The notes under the pieces: model-generated
Seen by the model: the letters and a program-made list of their open reading frames with translations, nothing else
The model's database searches: none
Told to the model about the DNA's origin: nothing
In this document: positions 7,900 through 17,013 of the stretch, piece after piece
How positions within the stretch are numbered: position 1 is the stretch's first letter
Layout: every line of letters starts with the position of its first letter
Source: Gemmatimonadales bacterium
Lineage (GTDB): Bacteria > Gemmatimonadota > Gemmatimonadetes > Gemmatimonadales > GWC2-71-9
NCBI GenBank assembly: GCA_025927545.1
Contig: JAICLE010000008.1
Span: 1-63,422 of the forward strand
Direction: 5' to 3'
Length of the DNA stretch: 63,422 nucleotides
Position numbers and translations under genes: made by a program

Positions 7900-10070
7900 C
7901 CCTCTTCGTGTCCGCCGCCGTCCTGCAGTCTCCTCCGCCCGATTCCCTCCCGACCTTCAGCAGCCCCGCGATCCACCAGCTCGTCGAGCGCGCCATGGCG
8001 CGCCGGCGGACGAGCGACTCGACCGTGCACGACTATCAGGCGACGATCCGATACCGGCTCTCGGTGGGCATGGGCCGGCGCGTCTGGTCGAAGGTGGCGG
8101 CCTCCGCGGTGGAGGAGCAGGTCGCGCGGGTGCAGTGGGAGCGGCCCAACGACCTCCGGGTGGATGTCATCGGCCGCCGGGCCCGCTCACGCAATGGAAT
8201 GATGGAGCTCTCGAGCGTGTGGGACCGGCCCTGGTTCGTGCCGCGCGGCGTGGACGACTCGGTCCGCATCTTCAGCAACGATTTTCCCGCGACCGGCACG
8301 CTGCATCCGCTCGCCCGAACGGGGCCGGATTCGTACCGCTACGTCATGACCGGCGGGCTCAGGCTCAACCCGGCGCGCGGCGGTGCGCTCCGGGTGGTCC
8401 GGATCGACGTCACGCCGAAGCGTACCGGCCCGGCGCTCATCGCCGGGCAGCTATGGATCGACTCTGCCAGCGCGGAAGTGGTGCGGCTGACCTTCCGCTA
8501 CGTCGGCACGGCGCTGTGGGTGCGGCCGGCGGCGGGGCCGCGGGGTCCCGACTCGGCCAAGGCGGGCCGGCTCAACGCACTGGCGAACGGGATTGTCAGC
8601 ATCGACGTGGACCTCGAATACGGTCTCCAGGAGGGGCACTACTGGATGCCGCGCCGGCAGGTGATCGCCGGGCGAGTAAGGCTCCCGCTGGTGAGCGACG
8701 TCGTGATTCCCTTCCAGGCCACCACGACTTTCGAGGATTACGCGATCAACAACGGCCGGGCGATCGCCTTCGCCATGCCGCCGCCGGCGGTAGCAGGGCT
8801 CAGCCGCGACTCCCTCCGGGCGCTCCGGCGCGCGCGCCGGGACTTCCGTCGCGGCCGCGAGCGCGCCCGCGCCGACAGCCTCCGCTCGTGGAGCTACGCC
8901 GGCCGCTGGGCGGGCGGACGCTACGAGCTGCACCGGCCATCCAACGTCGCGCTCGGCCGGTACCGTGACTGGCCCGACTCGCTCTCGCTCGAGCCGGACC
9001 CGGCCGACGTCCGCCGGCTGCGCGAGGCGGAGGTGGAGCTCGCCCGCCTGGCCGAAGCGCTGCCCGGCGCGCTTACCGGGGAGCAGACCCACGGCGTGGC
9101 ATACGAGCGGCCGTCGGACGCGCTGCGCTACGACCGCGTGCAGGGTCTCTCGCTGGGCGTGGGCTACCGGGTGCGGGTGCCCGCCCTCCGGTTCACCGAC
9201 CTGTACGCCACCGTCCGCTACGGCCTGAGCGACGATCGCGTGACCGGCCGCGTTTCGCTCCGGCGCGATGCGCCGGGCGGGCGACTCACACTGAGCGGGT
9301 ACCGCGACGTCGCCGACCTCGATCCGTTCTCGCCGGGCCACACGGTGGGGAATACCCTGAACGCACTCTTCGCCGCGCACGACGACGCCGACTACATGCT
9401 GGCCGCCGGCGGCTCGGCGAGCTTCGAGACTTCGCTCCGCACGGGCCTCGATCTCGTCCTCGGAGCCCGGGTCGAGCGGCAGCAGAGCGCCGGGCGCCGG
9501 GCGACGTCGGCGGTCAATGACTTGCTCGGCGGAGACGGGCGCTTCCCCCCCAATCCGCCGGTGGACGAGGGGACGTTCGCCGCGACATCGGCCCGGCTGA
9601 GCCACACGGGTGGGCTCCGCTGGAACCTCGCCGCCGACGTGCTGGGCGGCGCGGACCGGGTGACGGGCCGAGTGTACGGCGATCTGCGCCGGGACGTGGG
9701 CGACCAGGCCGGTGCGAGTCTCCGCCTCGCGGCAGGCGTCGCCACGAGCCCGGCGCCCCCGCAGTCGCAGTTCCGTCTCGGCGGGCTCGCGACGGTGCGC
9801 GGGTTCGACTACGCTGAGCGGCGGGGACAGGCGTTCTGGGCGGCGCAGCTCGACATCGCCCCCTTCGGCGGGCGGCTGCGTCCGGTGGCGTTCGTGGATG
9901 CGGGCCAGGCCGCGCGCGTGGCCGACCTGTTCTCGAGCGGAGCGCTCGTCGGCGCAGGCGCGGGCCTCTCGCTCTTTGGTGGGGTGCTCCGCCTCGACCT
10001 GAGTCATCCGCTCACTCCCGACACCGGAGGCAAGGTGCGGTTCGACATCGTCGTACGGGCCATGCGGTGA
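7881..10070 (+). CDS. Outer-membrane beta-barrel protein, surface-antigen type
   Basis: A 729-residue exported protein. A short signal peptide (MGAIFVTLFVSAAVLQS) is followed by an approximately 280-residue periplasmic beta-rich region with DSTVHDYQATIRYRLSVGMG and lipoprotein-carrier-like segments (IDSASAEVVRLTFRYVG). Next come a charged Arg-rich linker (RALRRARRDFRRGRERARADSLR) and a C-terminal barrel of amphipathic strands. The barrel includes FRLGGLATVRGFDYAERRGQ, which resembles the conserved VRGY/F loop of the Omp85/bacterial surface antigen family. It overlaps the preceding regulator gene by 19 bases and the next gene by GTGA, so the three are probably co-transcribed. Possible roles are protein insertion into, or transport across, the outer membrane; this is inference from the fold only. 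Confidence 0.75.
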   Translation: MGAIFVTLFVSAAVLQSPPPDSLPTFSSPAIHQLVERAMARRRTSDSTVHDYQATIRYRLSVGMGRRVWSKVAASAVEEQVARVQWERPNDLRVDVIGRRARSRNGMMELSSVWDRPWFVPRGVDDSVRIFSNDFPATGTLHPLARTGPDSYRYVMTGGLRLNPARGGALRVVRIDVTPKRTGPALIAGQLWIDSASAEVVRLTFRYVGTALWVRPAAGPRGPDSAKAGRLNALANGIVSIDVDLEYGLQEGHYWMPRRQVIAGRVRLPLVSDVVIPFQATTTFEDYAINNGRAIAFAMPPPAVAGLSRDSLRALRRARRDFRRGRERARADSLRSWSYAGRWAGGRYELHRPSNVALGRYRDWPDSLSLEPDPADVRRLREAEVELARLAEALPGALTGEQTHGVAYERPSDALRYDRVQGLSLGVGYRVRVPALRFTDLYATVRYGLSDDRVTGRVSLRRDAPGGRLTLSGYRDVADLDPFSPGHTVGNTLNALFAAHDDADYMLAAGGSASFETSLRTGLDLVLGARVERQQSAGRRATSAVNDLLGGDGRFPPNPPVDEGTFAATSARLSHTGGLRWNLAADVLGGADRVTGRVYGDLRRDVGDQAGASLRLAAGVATSPAPPQSQFRLGGLATVRGFDYAERRGQAFWAAQLDIAPFGGRLRPVAFVDAGQAARVADLFSSGALVGAGAGLSLFGGVLRLDLSHPLTPDTGGKVRFDIVVRAMR

Positions 10071-10615
10071 GGCGCGGGCTCCGGTGGTGCGTGGTGAGCG
10101 CCTTGCTCGCGGCCGCGCCGGCGTGCCGCAGGGAGGCGCGGCGCGAGCCGACCGGTCCGCGGCTCGAGGCCCGATGGTCGGGCACGGATACGGCGGCCTT
10201 TGCGGCCCCGGCGGTCGCCGAGTGGTGCGACTCGCTCGGTCTGCTGGAGTTCCGGGCTGTCGCCGGAGACACCGGGCTGGCGCTCGCGGTATACCACACG
10301 GACACCATCCAGCCGGGCGAGTATCCGATCCGCCCTCCCGATGTGGCCGATACCACCCCGCCATCGGCGGCCCTGGCCCTCCGCTGGTTCTCGCGCATGT
10401 CGGTTCGGGGGGTTCGGAGCGACAGCGGGACGCTGACTCTGCGCCGTGCAGCGGACGGCGCGCTGTCGGGGAGCTTTCGCGCCAAGGCCCGCGGGATCTC
10501 GGACGCGGGCCGGCTTACCGTAACGGGCTCGTTCGCCGGCCTTCGCGCGCGGCCGGCGCGGCGTGGATGCACGGCGCGGCCGGCGACGCGGGACTCCGCG
10601 GCGGGTGTACATTAG
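10067..10615 (+). CDS. Putative lipoprotein of unknown function
   Basis: A 182-residue product starting at GTG 10067, which overlaps the stop of the barrel gene by four bases (GTGA). The N-terminus has basic residues, a hydrophobic stretch (CVVSALLAAAPAC) and a cysteine that could be lipidated, although APAC is a weak lipobox. The remainder is a soluble domain with short beta segments (LEFRAVAGDTGLALAVYHTD, SGTLTLRRAADGALSGSFRAKARG), plausibly a small beta-sandwich. I do not recognise the family. Coupling to the barrel gene suggests a joint envelope function, for example an accessory lipoprotein. Confidence 0.65.
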   Translation: MRRGLRWCVVSALLAAAPACRREARREPTGPRLEARWSGTDTAAFAAPAVAEWCDSLGLLEFRAVAGDTGLALAVYHTDTIQPGEYPIRPPDVADTTPPSAALALRWFSRMSVRGVRSDSGTLTLRRAADGALSGSFRAKARGISDAGRLTVTGSFAGLRARPARRGCTARPATRDSAAGVH

Positions 10616-10620
10616 GGGGC

Positions 10621-11832
10621 ATGGAAAGCACTTACTTCCGGCGCGGTTTCGGTCTCAAGGCGGCGATCGAAGGGAGGCTCACCGCCGACTACCACAGCTC
10701 GGTCGTCGAGGCGCTGCGCGCGGGTCAGTACCGGCTCGACGTCGGACCGCTCACGTTCCGCCTGGCGCGCGAGTTCGGCTTCTGCTACGGAGTCGACCGC
10801 GCGGTGGACTACGCCTACGAGACCCGGCTCAAGTTTCCCGACCGTCGGCTCTACCTGGTGGGTGAGATCATCCACAACCCGCACGTCAACCAGAAGCTGC
10901 GCGACATGGGCGTGCGCTTCCTCGCACGCGGCGAGGGCGGCGAGTTCGACTTTTCCGACATCATCCCCGGTGATGTCGTCATCCTGCCGGCATTCGGGGT
11001 CACCATGGGCGACTTCGAGCGCCTCCGGGACATCGGCTGCGTGCTGGTGGACACCACCTGCGGCTCGGTGCTCAATGTCTGGAAGCGGGTGGAGGGCTAC
11101 GCCCGAGACGGCTACACCGCGATCATCCACGGCAAGCACTACCACGAGGAGACCAAGGCCACCGCGAGCCAGGTGATGAAGTACCCCGGTGGCCGCTACC
11201 TCGTGGTGTTCGATATGGCCGAGGCGCGCATCGTCTGCGACTTCATCGAGCGGAGCGGGGACGCGGCGGCGTTGGCGGAGCGTTTCGCGCGCGGGGTCTC
11301 GCCCGGGTTCGACTTCCAGCGGGACTTGGTGCGGGTCGGGATCGCCAATCAGACGACAATGCTCTCGGGGGAGTCGCTCGCCATCGCCGAGGAGTTCCGC
11401 CGCAGCATGGAGCGCCGCTACGGGACGGCAGCGCTGGCGGACCACTTCCGCTCGTTCGACACGATCTGCTCCGCCACGCAGGAGCGGCAGGATGCGGTGG
11501 TGGCCCTGGTGGAGGAGCCGCTCGACGTGATGGTGGTGGTCGGCGGCTACAATTCGAGCAATACCTGCCACCTGGCGGCGCTGGTGCAGTCGAAGGGCGT
11601 CCGCACCTTTCATATCGAGGATGCCGAGGGCGTGGACCCGGCCACCGGCGCCATCCGGCACCAGCCGATCGGCGGCCGGCACGAGGAGACGACCGCCGGC
11701 TGGCTCGGTGACGCCCGGATCATCGGGATCACCGCCGGCGCGTCGACGCCGAATAACAAGGTCGGCGAGACGATCGCGCGCATCTCCGCGCTGGCCGGCG
11801 TGGCGGAGGAGCTCCGCGCGCTGACCGGGTGA
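10621..11832 (+). CDS. ispH: 4-hydroxy-3-methylbut-2-enyl diphosphate reductase
   Basis: IspH (403 residues) catalyses the last step of the MEP isoprenoid pathway, reducing HMBPP to IPP and DMAPP with a 4Fe-4S cluster. The three cluster cysteines are visible at about residues 55 (GFCYGVDRA), 147 (VDTTCGSV) and 283 (DTICSATQ), together with the family motifs GEIIHNPHVN, IIHGKHYHEETKATAS and ITAGASTPNNKV. The length matches the long plant/cyanobacterial-type IspH rather than the roughly 315-residue E. coli type. The ATG at 10621 lies five bases after the previous stop. The gene is well preserved with no missing residues. Confidence 0.97.
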   Translation: MESTYFRRGFGLKAAIEGRLTADYHSSVVEALRAGQYRLDVGPLTFRLAREFGFCYGVDRAVDYAYETRLKFPDRRLYLVGEIIHNPHVNQKLRDMGVRFLARGEGGEFDFSDIIPGDVVILPAFGVTMGDFERLRDIGCVLVDTTCGSVLNVWKRVEGYARDGYTAIIHGKHYHEETKATASQVMKYPGGRYLVVFDMAEARIVCDFIERSGDAAALAERFARGVSPGFDFQRDLVRVGIANQTTMLSGESLAIAEEFRRSMERRYGTAALADHFRSFDTICSATQERQDAVVALVEEPLDVMVVVGGYNSSNTCHLAALVQSKGVRTFHIEDAEGVDPATGAIRHQPIGGRHEETTAGWLGDARIIGITAGASTPNNKVGETIARISALAGVAEELRALTG

Positions 11833-11841
11833 GCGGGGCCG

Positions 11842-12492
11842 GTGAGCTTCATGGACCTGAGCCACGTCATCGAGCACGGGATGACGACCTACCCCGGCCT
11901 GCCTGGGCCCCTCATCTGTGACTTCCTGAGCCGCGAGGCCTCGCGGGCGCGCTACGCTCCCGGCGTCGAGTTCCAGATCGGGAAGGTCGAGATGGTGGCC
12001 AACACCGGGACCTACCTGGATGCGCCATTCCACCGCTATCCCGGCGGGATCGACATCGCGGGCCTGCCGCTGGCGTCGCTCGCGCGCCTCGAGGCGATCG
12101 TGGTGCGGGCGCGCGGGGCGGGCAGGGCCATCGGCCCCGAAGCATTCGCCGGGCGCGACATCGCGGGCAGGGCGGTCCTGGTGCGCACCGGCTGGGACGT
12201 CCATTGGGGCACGTCAGCATACCTCTCCGGCCATCCGTTCCTCACCGATGCCGCCGCCAAGTACCTCGTGAACGGGGGCGCGGCGCTCGTCGGGATCGAT
12301 TCGCTCAACATCGACGACATCGACGACGGTGCACGTCCGGTCCACTCCCGGCTGCTCGGCGCCGGCATCCCGATCGTGGAACACCTCTGTGACATGGGCT
12401 CGCTGCCGGAGGAGGGGTTCCGCTTCTCGGCCGTGCCCGCGAAGGTCGCGGGGATGGGGAGCTGGCCGGTGCGGGCGTTCGCGGAGCTCTGA
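11842..12492 (+). CDS. Cyclase / kynurenine formamidase family protein with altered metal motif
   Basis: A 216-residue member of the cyclase family (kynurenine formamidase, isatin hydrolase). Family features include DLSHVIEHGMTTYPG at the start, VLVRTGWD in the middle and GIDSLNIDD. The usual metal-binding motif HxGTHxDxPxH reads NTGTYLDAPFH at residues 54-64, so the first His is Asn and the second is Tyr, while Asp60 and His64 remain. This either marks a subfamily with a different metal site or loss of the canonical activity. GTG 11842 and ATG 11851 are both possible starts; a purine-rich GAGCGGGG precedes them. It sits between ispH and an aldose-epimerase-like gene on the same strand. Confidence 0.85.
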   Translation: MSFMDLSHVIEHGMTTYPGLPGPLICDFLSREASRARYAPGVEFQIGKVEMVANTGTYLDAPFHRYPGGIDIAGLPLASLARLEAIVVRARGAGRAIGPEAFAGRDIAGRAVLVRTGWDVHWGTSAYLSGHPFLTDAAAKYLVNGGAALVGIDSLNIDDIDDGARPVHSRLLGAGIPIVEHLCDMGSLPEEGFRFSAVPAKVAGMGSWPVRAFAEL

Positions 12493-12508
12493 ACCGGGCG
12501 ACGCATTC

Positions 12509-13471
12509 ATGTCCTTCCGCCAGACCACCGTCTCCGGCTTCCCGGCGATCGCGCTCCGCTCCGAGGAGCTCGAAGTCGTGGCCGTGCCCGCCATCGGCGT
12601 GAAACTCACCCACCTCCGCCGGCTGCGCGGCCGGGAGTGGCTCTGGCGCAGCGACCAGATCCCGCTCGCGCTCCCGCGGCCCGGCGCCTCCTACGTCGAC
12701 ACCGCCGACAGCGGCGGGTGGGACGAGTGCTTCCCCACGGTGGGGCCGTCGCTGCTGCCGGGCGCGCCGGCGGACGCGCCGCCGCTGCCGGATCATGGGG
12801 AGCTGTGGAGCGCCGAGTGGACCAGCTCGGTGTTGGACCATGCAGGCGGGACCACGCTCGAGAGTACGGCGATGGGAACGCGGCTCCCCTACGAGTTCCA
12901 CCGGGCGGTGACGCTCGAGCAGGGCGCGCCGGTGGTGCGGATGGGCTACCGGCTGCGCCATACCGGCGAGGAGCCATTCCCCTGGATCTGGTCCGCCCAC
13001 CCGCTCTTCAACGTGCAGCCCGGGACCACCGTCGAGCTGGCCGGCGTCCGCCAGGTCAAGCTCGACCAGGTGCACGGCCGGACCGACCTCGGTCGAGACG
13101 ACGTGGTCAGCTGGCCCGGCACGATCGGCGGCGACGCCGGTCGGTTCACCCTGCCGCCGGACGGGGGCTGGGCGGTCAAGCTGTTCGGCGACGTCGGGCC
13201 GCAGGGTCGAATGGCGCTCACGGACCCGCGTGAAGGCGAGCGATTGGAGATCCGGGTGCGCCCGGAAGAGGTGCCGCAGGTGGGGCTGTGGATCAACTGC
13301 GAAGGGTGGGCGCCCGCAGGCCGGCGCCCGTATTACAACCTGGGGCTCGAGCCGTGCATCGGCGCCCCCGACCGGCTGGCCGACGCGGCAGGGTCGTGGG
13401 CCACGGCGCAGACGCTGATACCCGGCGAAGAGCGCCGCTGGACGCTGGAGGTCAGGCTTCCGGCGCCTTGA
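12509..13471 (+). CDS. Aldose 1-epimerase-like (galactose mutarotase superfamily) protein
   Basis: A 320-residue cytosolic protein with the fold signature of the galactose mutarotase superfamily. Markers are [13 protein letters not shown] (about 70-82), a His-containing HGELW segment, the central [16 protein letters not shown], which supplies the sugar-contacting His, and the C-terminal [17 protein letters not shown] with the conserved Glu. Such enzymes interconvert sugar anomers or bind hexose phosphates; the exact sugar is not predictable. ATG 12509 lies 16 bases after the previous stop. The last 20 bases overlap the 3' end of the convergent CDF transporter gene. Confidence 0.8.
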   Translation: MSFRQTTVSGFPAIALRSEELEVVAVPAIGVKLTHLRRLRGREWLWRSDQIPLALPRPGASYVDTADSGGWDECFPTVGPSLLPGAPADAPPLPDHGELWSAEWTSSVLDHAGGTTLESTAMGTRLPYEFHRAVTLEQGAPVVRMGYRLRHTGEEPFPWIWSAHPLFNVQPGTTVELAGVRQVKLDQVHGRTDLGRDDVVSWPGTIGGDAGRFTLPPDGGWAVKLFGDVGPQGRMALTDPREGERLEIRVRPEEVPQVGLWINCEGWAPAGRRPYYNLGLEPCIGAPDRLADAAGSWATAQTLIPGEERRWTLEVRLPAP

Positions 13472-14396
13472 TCTCCGCGCTGTCGCCGGGCTTCCGCTCG
13501 AGCCGCGTGTCCTCCCACGAGACCGGGTCCTCCACCGGCTCCAGATGCGTGAACACCGTGCTGTTGGGCACGGCCGCGCGCACCTCCTCCTCCAGCCGCT
13601 CCAGCAGATCGTGTCCCCGTTTCACCGACCAGTTCCCCGGCACCAGCACGTGGAAGTCGATGAACCGCCAGGCGCCCGCCTGGCGGGTCCGCAGCGCATG
13701 AAAGCGCACCCCGCCTGAGGTATGGCGGGCGAGAATGTCGGTAACGCCGCGCTGCAGCTCGTCGGGAATCGCGGTGTCCAGCAGGCCCATCAGCGAGCGC
13801 CTCAGGATGCCGACGCCGGTGTACACGATGTTGAGGGCGACCCCGATCGCCACGATCGGATCGAGCCGCTGCCACCCCGTGACCGAAGCCGCCCAGATGC
13901 CGATGATGACGCCGAGCGACGTCCAGACGTCGGTCATCAGGTGGTGGGCGTCGGCCTCCAGGGTGATCGACTGGTGCCGGCGCGCGGCGCGGAAGAGCAC
14001 CCGGGCGACGAGCAGGTTGATGACCGAGGCAGCGACCGAGATCCCGACGCCGAGGGTGAGCTGCTCGATGGGCCGGGGCGAGAGCAGCCGGCGGATCGAC
14101 GCGTAGAGGATGCTCGCGGCCGCGAGCATGATGAGCGCGCCCTCGAAGCCGCTCGAGAAGTACTCGGCCTTGCTGTGCCCGTAGCGGTGGTCTTCGTCTT
14201 CCGGCCGCGCCGCCGCGGTCAGCGCGATGAGCGCCACCACGGCCGCGGCCAGGTTCACCAGCGACTCGAACGCGTCGGACAGCAGGCCGACCGATCCGGT
14301 GACCGCGTAGGCCCAGCCCTTGAGCCCGATCGTGGCGAGCGCCGCCAGGATCGAGATGACGGCATAGCGGCGGAGCGAGCGGCGCTGCTCCGTCAC
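13452..14396 (-). CDS. Cation diffusion facilitator (CDF) metal transporter
   Basis: A 314-residue inner-membrane metal/proton antiporter. The N-terminal half contains several hydrophobic helices, with membrane-embedded metal-site segments [10 protein letters not shown] (about 40-49) and [16 protein letters not shown], and the cytosolic loop [14 protein letters not shown] typical of the family. The C-terminal ferredoxin-like domain (about 215-300) includes [24 protein letters not shown] and [26 protein letters not shown]. The substrate is probably Zn, Mn, Co or Fe. It is the last gene of a tightly coupled minus-strand set: its ATG overlaps the stop of the DUF72 gene (ATGA). Its 3' end overlaps the convergent epimerase-like gene by 20 bases. 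Confidence 0.92.
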   Translation of the reverse strand: MTEQRRSLRRYAVISILAALATIGLKGWAYAVTGSVGLLSDAFESLVNLAAAVVALIALTAAARPEDEDHRYGHSKAEYFSSGFEGALIMLAAASILYASIRRLLSPRPIEQLTLGVGISVAASVINLLVARVLFRAARRHQSITLEADAHHLMTDVWTSLGVIIGIWAASVTGWQRLDPIVAIGVALNIVYTGVGILRRSLMGLLDTAIPDELQRGVTDILARHTSGGVRFHALRTRQAGAWRFIDFHVLVPGNWSVKRGHDLLERLEEEVRAAVPNSTVFTHLEPVEDPVSWEDTRLERKPGDSAEIKAPEA

Positions 14397-15310
14397 GCCG
14401 GCGCCCCGGGCAGCATCCGCAGCACCCCGGCCACGGTGAGCGGTGCGCTCCCTTCCGCCCGATTGTTCACCAGCAGGTATGCCGGGATGCGGGTGCGGAC
14501 GGCGGTCTCGATCAGTCGCAGCAGGTCGTGGCGGAGCGGGGGCGACGGGTCCTGGATGCGGTCGTATGGCGCGAAGGCATCCACCGCCTCGTCGTAGGTG
14601 CGGCCCGGCTGGAGCAGCGCCCGCGCCACGATGAAAGGGCCCGAGACCGCGCCCGGCAGGTCGAGCTGGTCGCCGATGGGCGGCATGCGCGTCCAGGAAT
14701 TGAAGACGTGGGCGACACCGTGCTCCCGGAGCACGGCGAAGTACATTGGCGTGAGAAACTCCTCGTTGCGGATCTCGACGGCGTACATCCCCTCGCGCGG
14801 CAGCACGCCGAAGAACTGGTCCAGCATTTCCGCGAACCGCCCCGCGGTCATCCCGCTGCCCCGGCCGATGGTCTGGAACTCGAAGACGAACGGCCCCGCG
14901 TGCCCGGCGAAATGTCGCTGGTACGGCTCATACACCGCTTCGAGGAACAGCTCGGGGCTCAGAAAGTCCGGATTGACCTTTCCGGCCCGCGCCTTGTCCT
15001 GCGCCTTGCTGAACGTGTGCACCGTGAGCTGGTTCCAGACCTTGCTCACGCAGGGGAAGCCGGCCGGCAGGTTTTCGGCGTAGGATCCCAGCACCGCATC
15101 CGTTGGCGGCGCGTAGAAGCTGGAGTCGATGCCGACGGTGCGGAAGAGGGGGAACGCCGCGTATTCCTCCAGCATCCTGGCCGGGGCACCCCGTCCCTCG
15201 TATTCTCGATGGTAGACCAGCCCCCGCCAACCCGGATAGTTCCATGAGGACGCCCCGAATCGGACCTCCGCCGGCAGCCGGGCCGCGAGGGCCCGGAGCT
15301 CCTCGGTCAT
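14393..15310 (-). CDS. DUF72 family protein (YecE-like)
   Basis: A 305-residue soluble protein of the DUF72 TIM-barrel family. Recognisable segments are [22 protein letters not shown] near the start, [65 protein letters not shown] and [17 protein letters not shown] near the end. No enzymatic role is firmly established for the family. Both ends are translationally coupled by ATGA overlaps: upstream with the glucose-dehydrogenase-like gene and downstream with the CDF transporter, giving a three-gene operon. Confidence 0.9.
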   Translation of the reverse strand: MTEELRALAARLPAEVRFGASSWNYPGWRGLVYHREYEGRGAPARMLEEYAAFPLFRTVGIDSSFYAPPTDAVLGSYAENLPAGFPCVSKVWNQLTVHTFSKAQDKARAGKVNPDFLSPELFLEAVYEPYQRHFAGHAGPFVFEFQTIGRGSGMTAGRFAEMLDQFFGVLPREGMYAVEIRNEEFLTPMYFAVLREHGVAHVFNSWTRMPPIGDQLDLPGAVSGPFIVARALLQPGRTYDEAVDAFAPYDRIQDPSPPLRHDLLRLIETAVRTRIPAYLLVNNRAEGSAPLTVAGVLRMLPGAPA

Positions 15311-16482
15311 CGGTGCACGATCCGGAACACCCGACCCTCCGCGCTCAGGACGTACATCTCGCCGGCGGCATCCTGCCCGAAGCCCGGGACCCCGCCGCCC
15401 GGGGCGAGCGTGGGCCACTGCCGGGGGTCGGTCGCCTGGCCATCCTGGAAGCGAAAGCTCCGCACCCAGCCCTGGCAGTAGTCGGCGTAGAAATAATGCC
15501 CCTGCAGCTCGGGAATGGCAGCGCCCCGGTATACGTACCCACCGCTGATCGAGCAGCCCTCGGCGTGCGAGTACTCGAGCACGGGCAGGCTGAACGGGGC
15601 CGGGTCGCACGCCGGGTCGGAAAGGCAGTGGCGGCCTTCCATGACGTTCCAGCCGAAGTTCGCTCCCCGGCCTGTCCCGCCGGCGGCCGTGGCCACGTCC
15701 ACTTCCTCCCACGCGTTCTGGCCCACATCGGCAATGTAGAGGTCGCCGGTGGCGGGATCGAAGTTGAACCGCCAGGGATTCCTGAGGCCCACGCTCCAGA
15801 TTTCCGGCCGAGCGTCGGTGCGGCCCGCGAACGGATTGTCGGGGGGGATCGTGTAGCCCGTGGCGGCGGAGACGTCCACACGCAGGATGCCGCCCAGGAG
15901 ATCCGTCAGGGATTGGCCTCGCCCGCCGGGATCGTTTTCGCTGCCGCCGTCACCCAGGCCGAGGTACAGCATCCCGTCCGGCCCGAACAGCAGACGGCCG
16001 CCGTTGTGGTTGGCGAAGGGCTGCTCGGCCGTGAGGATCACCGTCTCGCTGGCGGGGTCCGCGCGGTCGGGGTCGGTCCCGGATACACGAAAGGACGAGA
16101 CTCTGGTGTTCCCGTCCGGATCGGTATAGTGGACGAGGAAGCGCCCGGTGGTGGCGTAGGCGGGGTCGAACGCCAGATCGAGCAGTCCCTGCTCGCCCCC
16201 GGTGGAGACCCGTCCAGCGAGGTCGAGGAACGGAGTCGGGAGCAGCGCCCCTTCCTTCACGACGCGAATGGCGCCACCCTTCTCGACGATGAACAGGCGG
16301 GGATCGCCGGGCGGGGCGGTCAGCGCGAGGGGGAAGCTCAATCCCGAGGCCACCTCCTCCAGGCCGACCGGCACGGCGCCGTCGGGCGGGCCGAGTCCCG
16401 CGGCATCACCGGATCCGCAGCCCTGGCCGGCGGCCGCGGCCAGCAGCCAGAGCGAGCGACTCAAGCACCGGACGCGGACCAT
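15307..16482 (-). CDS. Soluble glucose/sorbosone dehydrogenase-type PQQ protein, exported
   Basis: A 391-residue exported six-bladed propeller of the glucose/sorbosone dehydrogenase (GSDH) family, PQQ-dependent sugar oxidases acting in the periplasm. Family motifs include GLEEVASGLSFPLAL (first blade), GGEQGLLDLAFDP, HNGGRLLFGPDGMLYLGLGDGG, RPEIWSVGLRNPWRF, ADVGQNAWEEVD and the last blade SGGYVYRGAAIP. A hydrophobic signal ends in GQGC, suggesting a lipoprotein. The start at 16482 has AAAGGA upstream. It heads the minus operon (its stop overlaps the DUF72 start) and is divergent from the LEA14-like gene 27 bases away. Sugar specificity, and whether PQQ is actually used, cannot be read from sequence. 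Confidence 0.88.
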   Translation of the reverse strand: MVRVRCLSRSLWLLAAAAGQGCGSGDAAGLGPPDGAVPVGLEEVASGLSFPLALTAPPGDPRLFIVEKGGAIRVVKEGALLPTPFLDLAGRVSTGGEQGLLDLAFDPAYATTGRFLVHYTDPDGNTRVSSFRVSGTDPDRADPASETVILTAEQPFANHNGGRLLFGPDGMLYLGLGDGGSENDPGGRGQSLTDLLGGILRVDVSAATGYTIPPDNPFAGRTDARPEIWSVGLRNPWRFNFDPATGDLYIADVGQNAWEEVDVATAAGGTGRGANFGWNVMEGRHCLSDPACDPAPFSLPVLEYSHAEGCSISGGYVYRGAAIPELQGHYFYADYCQGWVRSFRFQDGQATDPRQWPTLAPGGGVPGFGQDAAGEMYVLSAEGRVFRIVHR

Positions 16483-16509
16483 GCTGAATCCTTTCGAGGT
16501 CGAGGCACG

Positions 16510-17013
16510 ATGAGGCGGTGCCGCCTGCTGGAAAAGACGTGGGTGCTGCTCCCGGCGATGGCCTGCACGCCGCTGGGCCTCTGGATGTACCAGGACCCGG
16601 GGGTGACGGTGTCTCGCGTGCGGCTCGGCAGCGAGCCGACGGACTCCGCGCCCGTCGTGGTGGCGCTCGACGTCCGCAACCCCAACGACTATGGAGTCTC
16701 TACCACCCGGGTCGAGCTTCGGCTGGCACTGGACGATCGGCCCATCGGCCGCCTCGATCGCGCCAGCCATGTGGCACTGCCCCAGGTGGCGACCTCCACC
16801 GTGGCTCTTCCGCTCGTGCCCGACCGGGCCACGAGCGCCGCCCAGCTCCGGGCGTTCGGATCCGGGGTCCATCGCTTCCTGGTCGAAGGCCGGGCCACGT
16901 TCGCTACCCCGATCGGGAGCCGGAAGGTCCGGTTCGCCCAGGAAGGCCAGTTGGCGTTCGGGCCGCCAGCTTTGCCAGCATCCGCTCCAGCCGGTCCAGC
17001 TGCGTCACCGTGA
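16510..17013 (+). CDS. LEA14-like (WHy domain) exported protein
   Basis: A 167-residue protein with an N-terminal hydrophobic segment (WVLLPAMACTPLGLWMY, possibly a weak lipobox at AMAC). A late-embryogenesis-abundant type 2/WHy fold follows: VTVSRVRLGSEPTDSAPVVVALDVRNPNDYGVSTTRVELRLALDDRPIGRLD. The NPNDYGV element and alternating strands are typical. Bacterial relatives are small envelope lipoproteins linked to desiccation or stress, a general family inference. The 3' 110 bases overlap the 3' end of the convergent DnaE2-like gene, so the Ala/Pro-rich C-terminus is read through the complementary strand of that gene. Confidence 0.75.
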   Translation: MRRCRLLEKTWVLLPAMACTPLGLWMYQDPGVTVSRVRLGSEPTDSAPVVVALDVRNPNDYGVSTTRVELRLALDDRPIGRLDRASHVALPQVATSTVALPLVPDRATSAAQLRAFGSGVHRFLVEGRATFATPIGSRKVRFAQEGQLAFGPPALPASAPAGPAASP

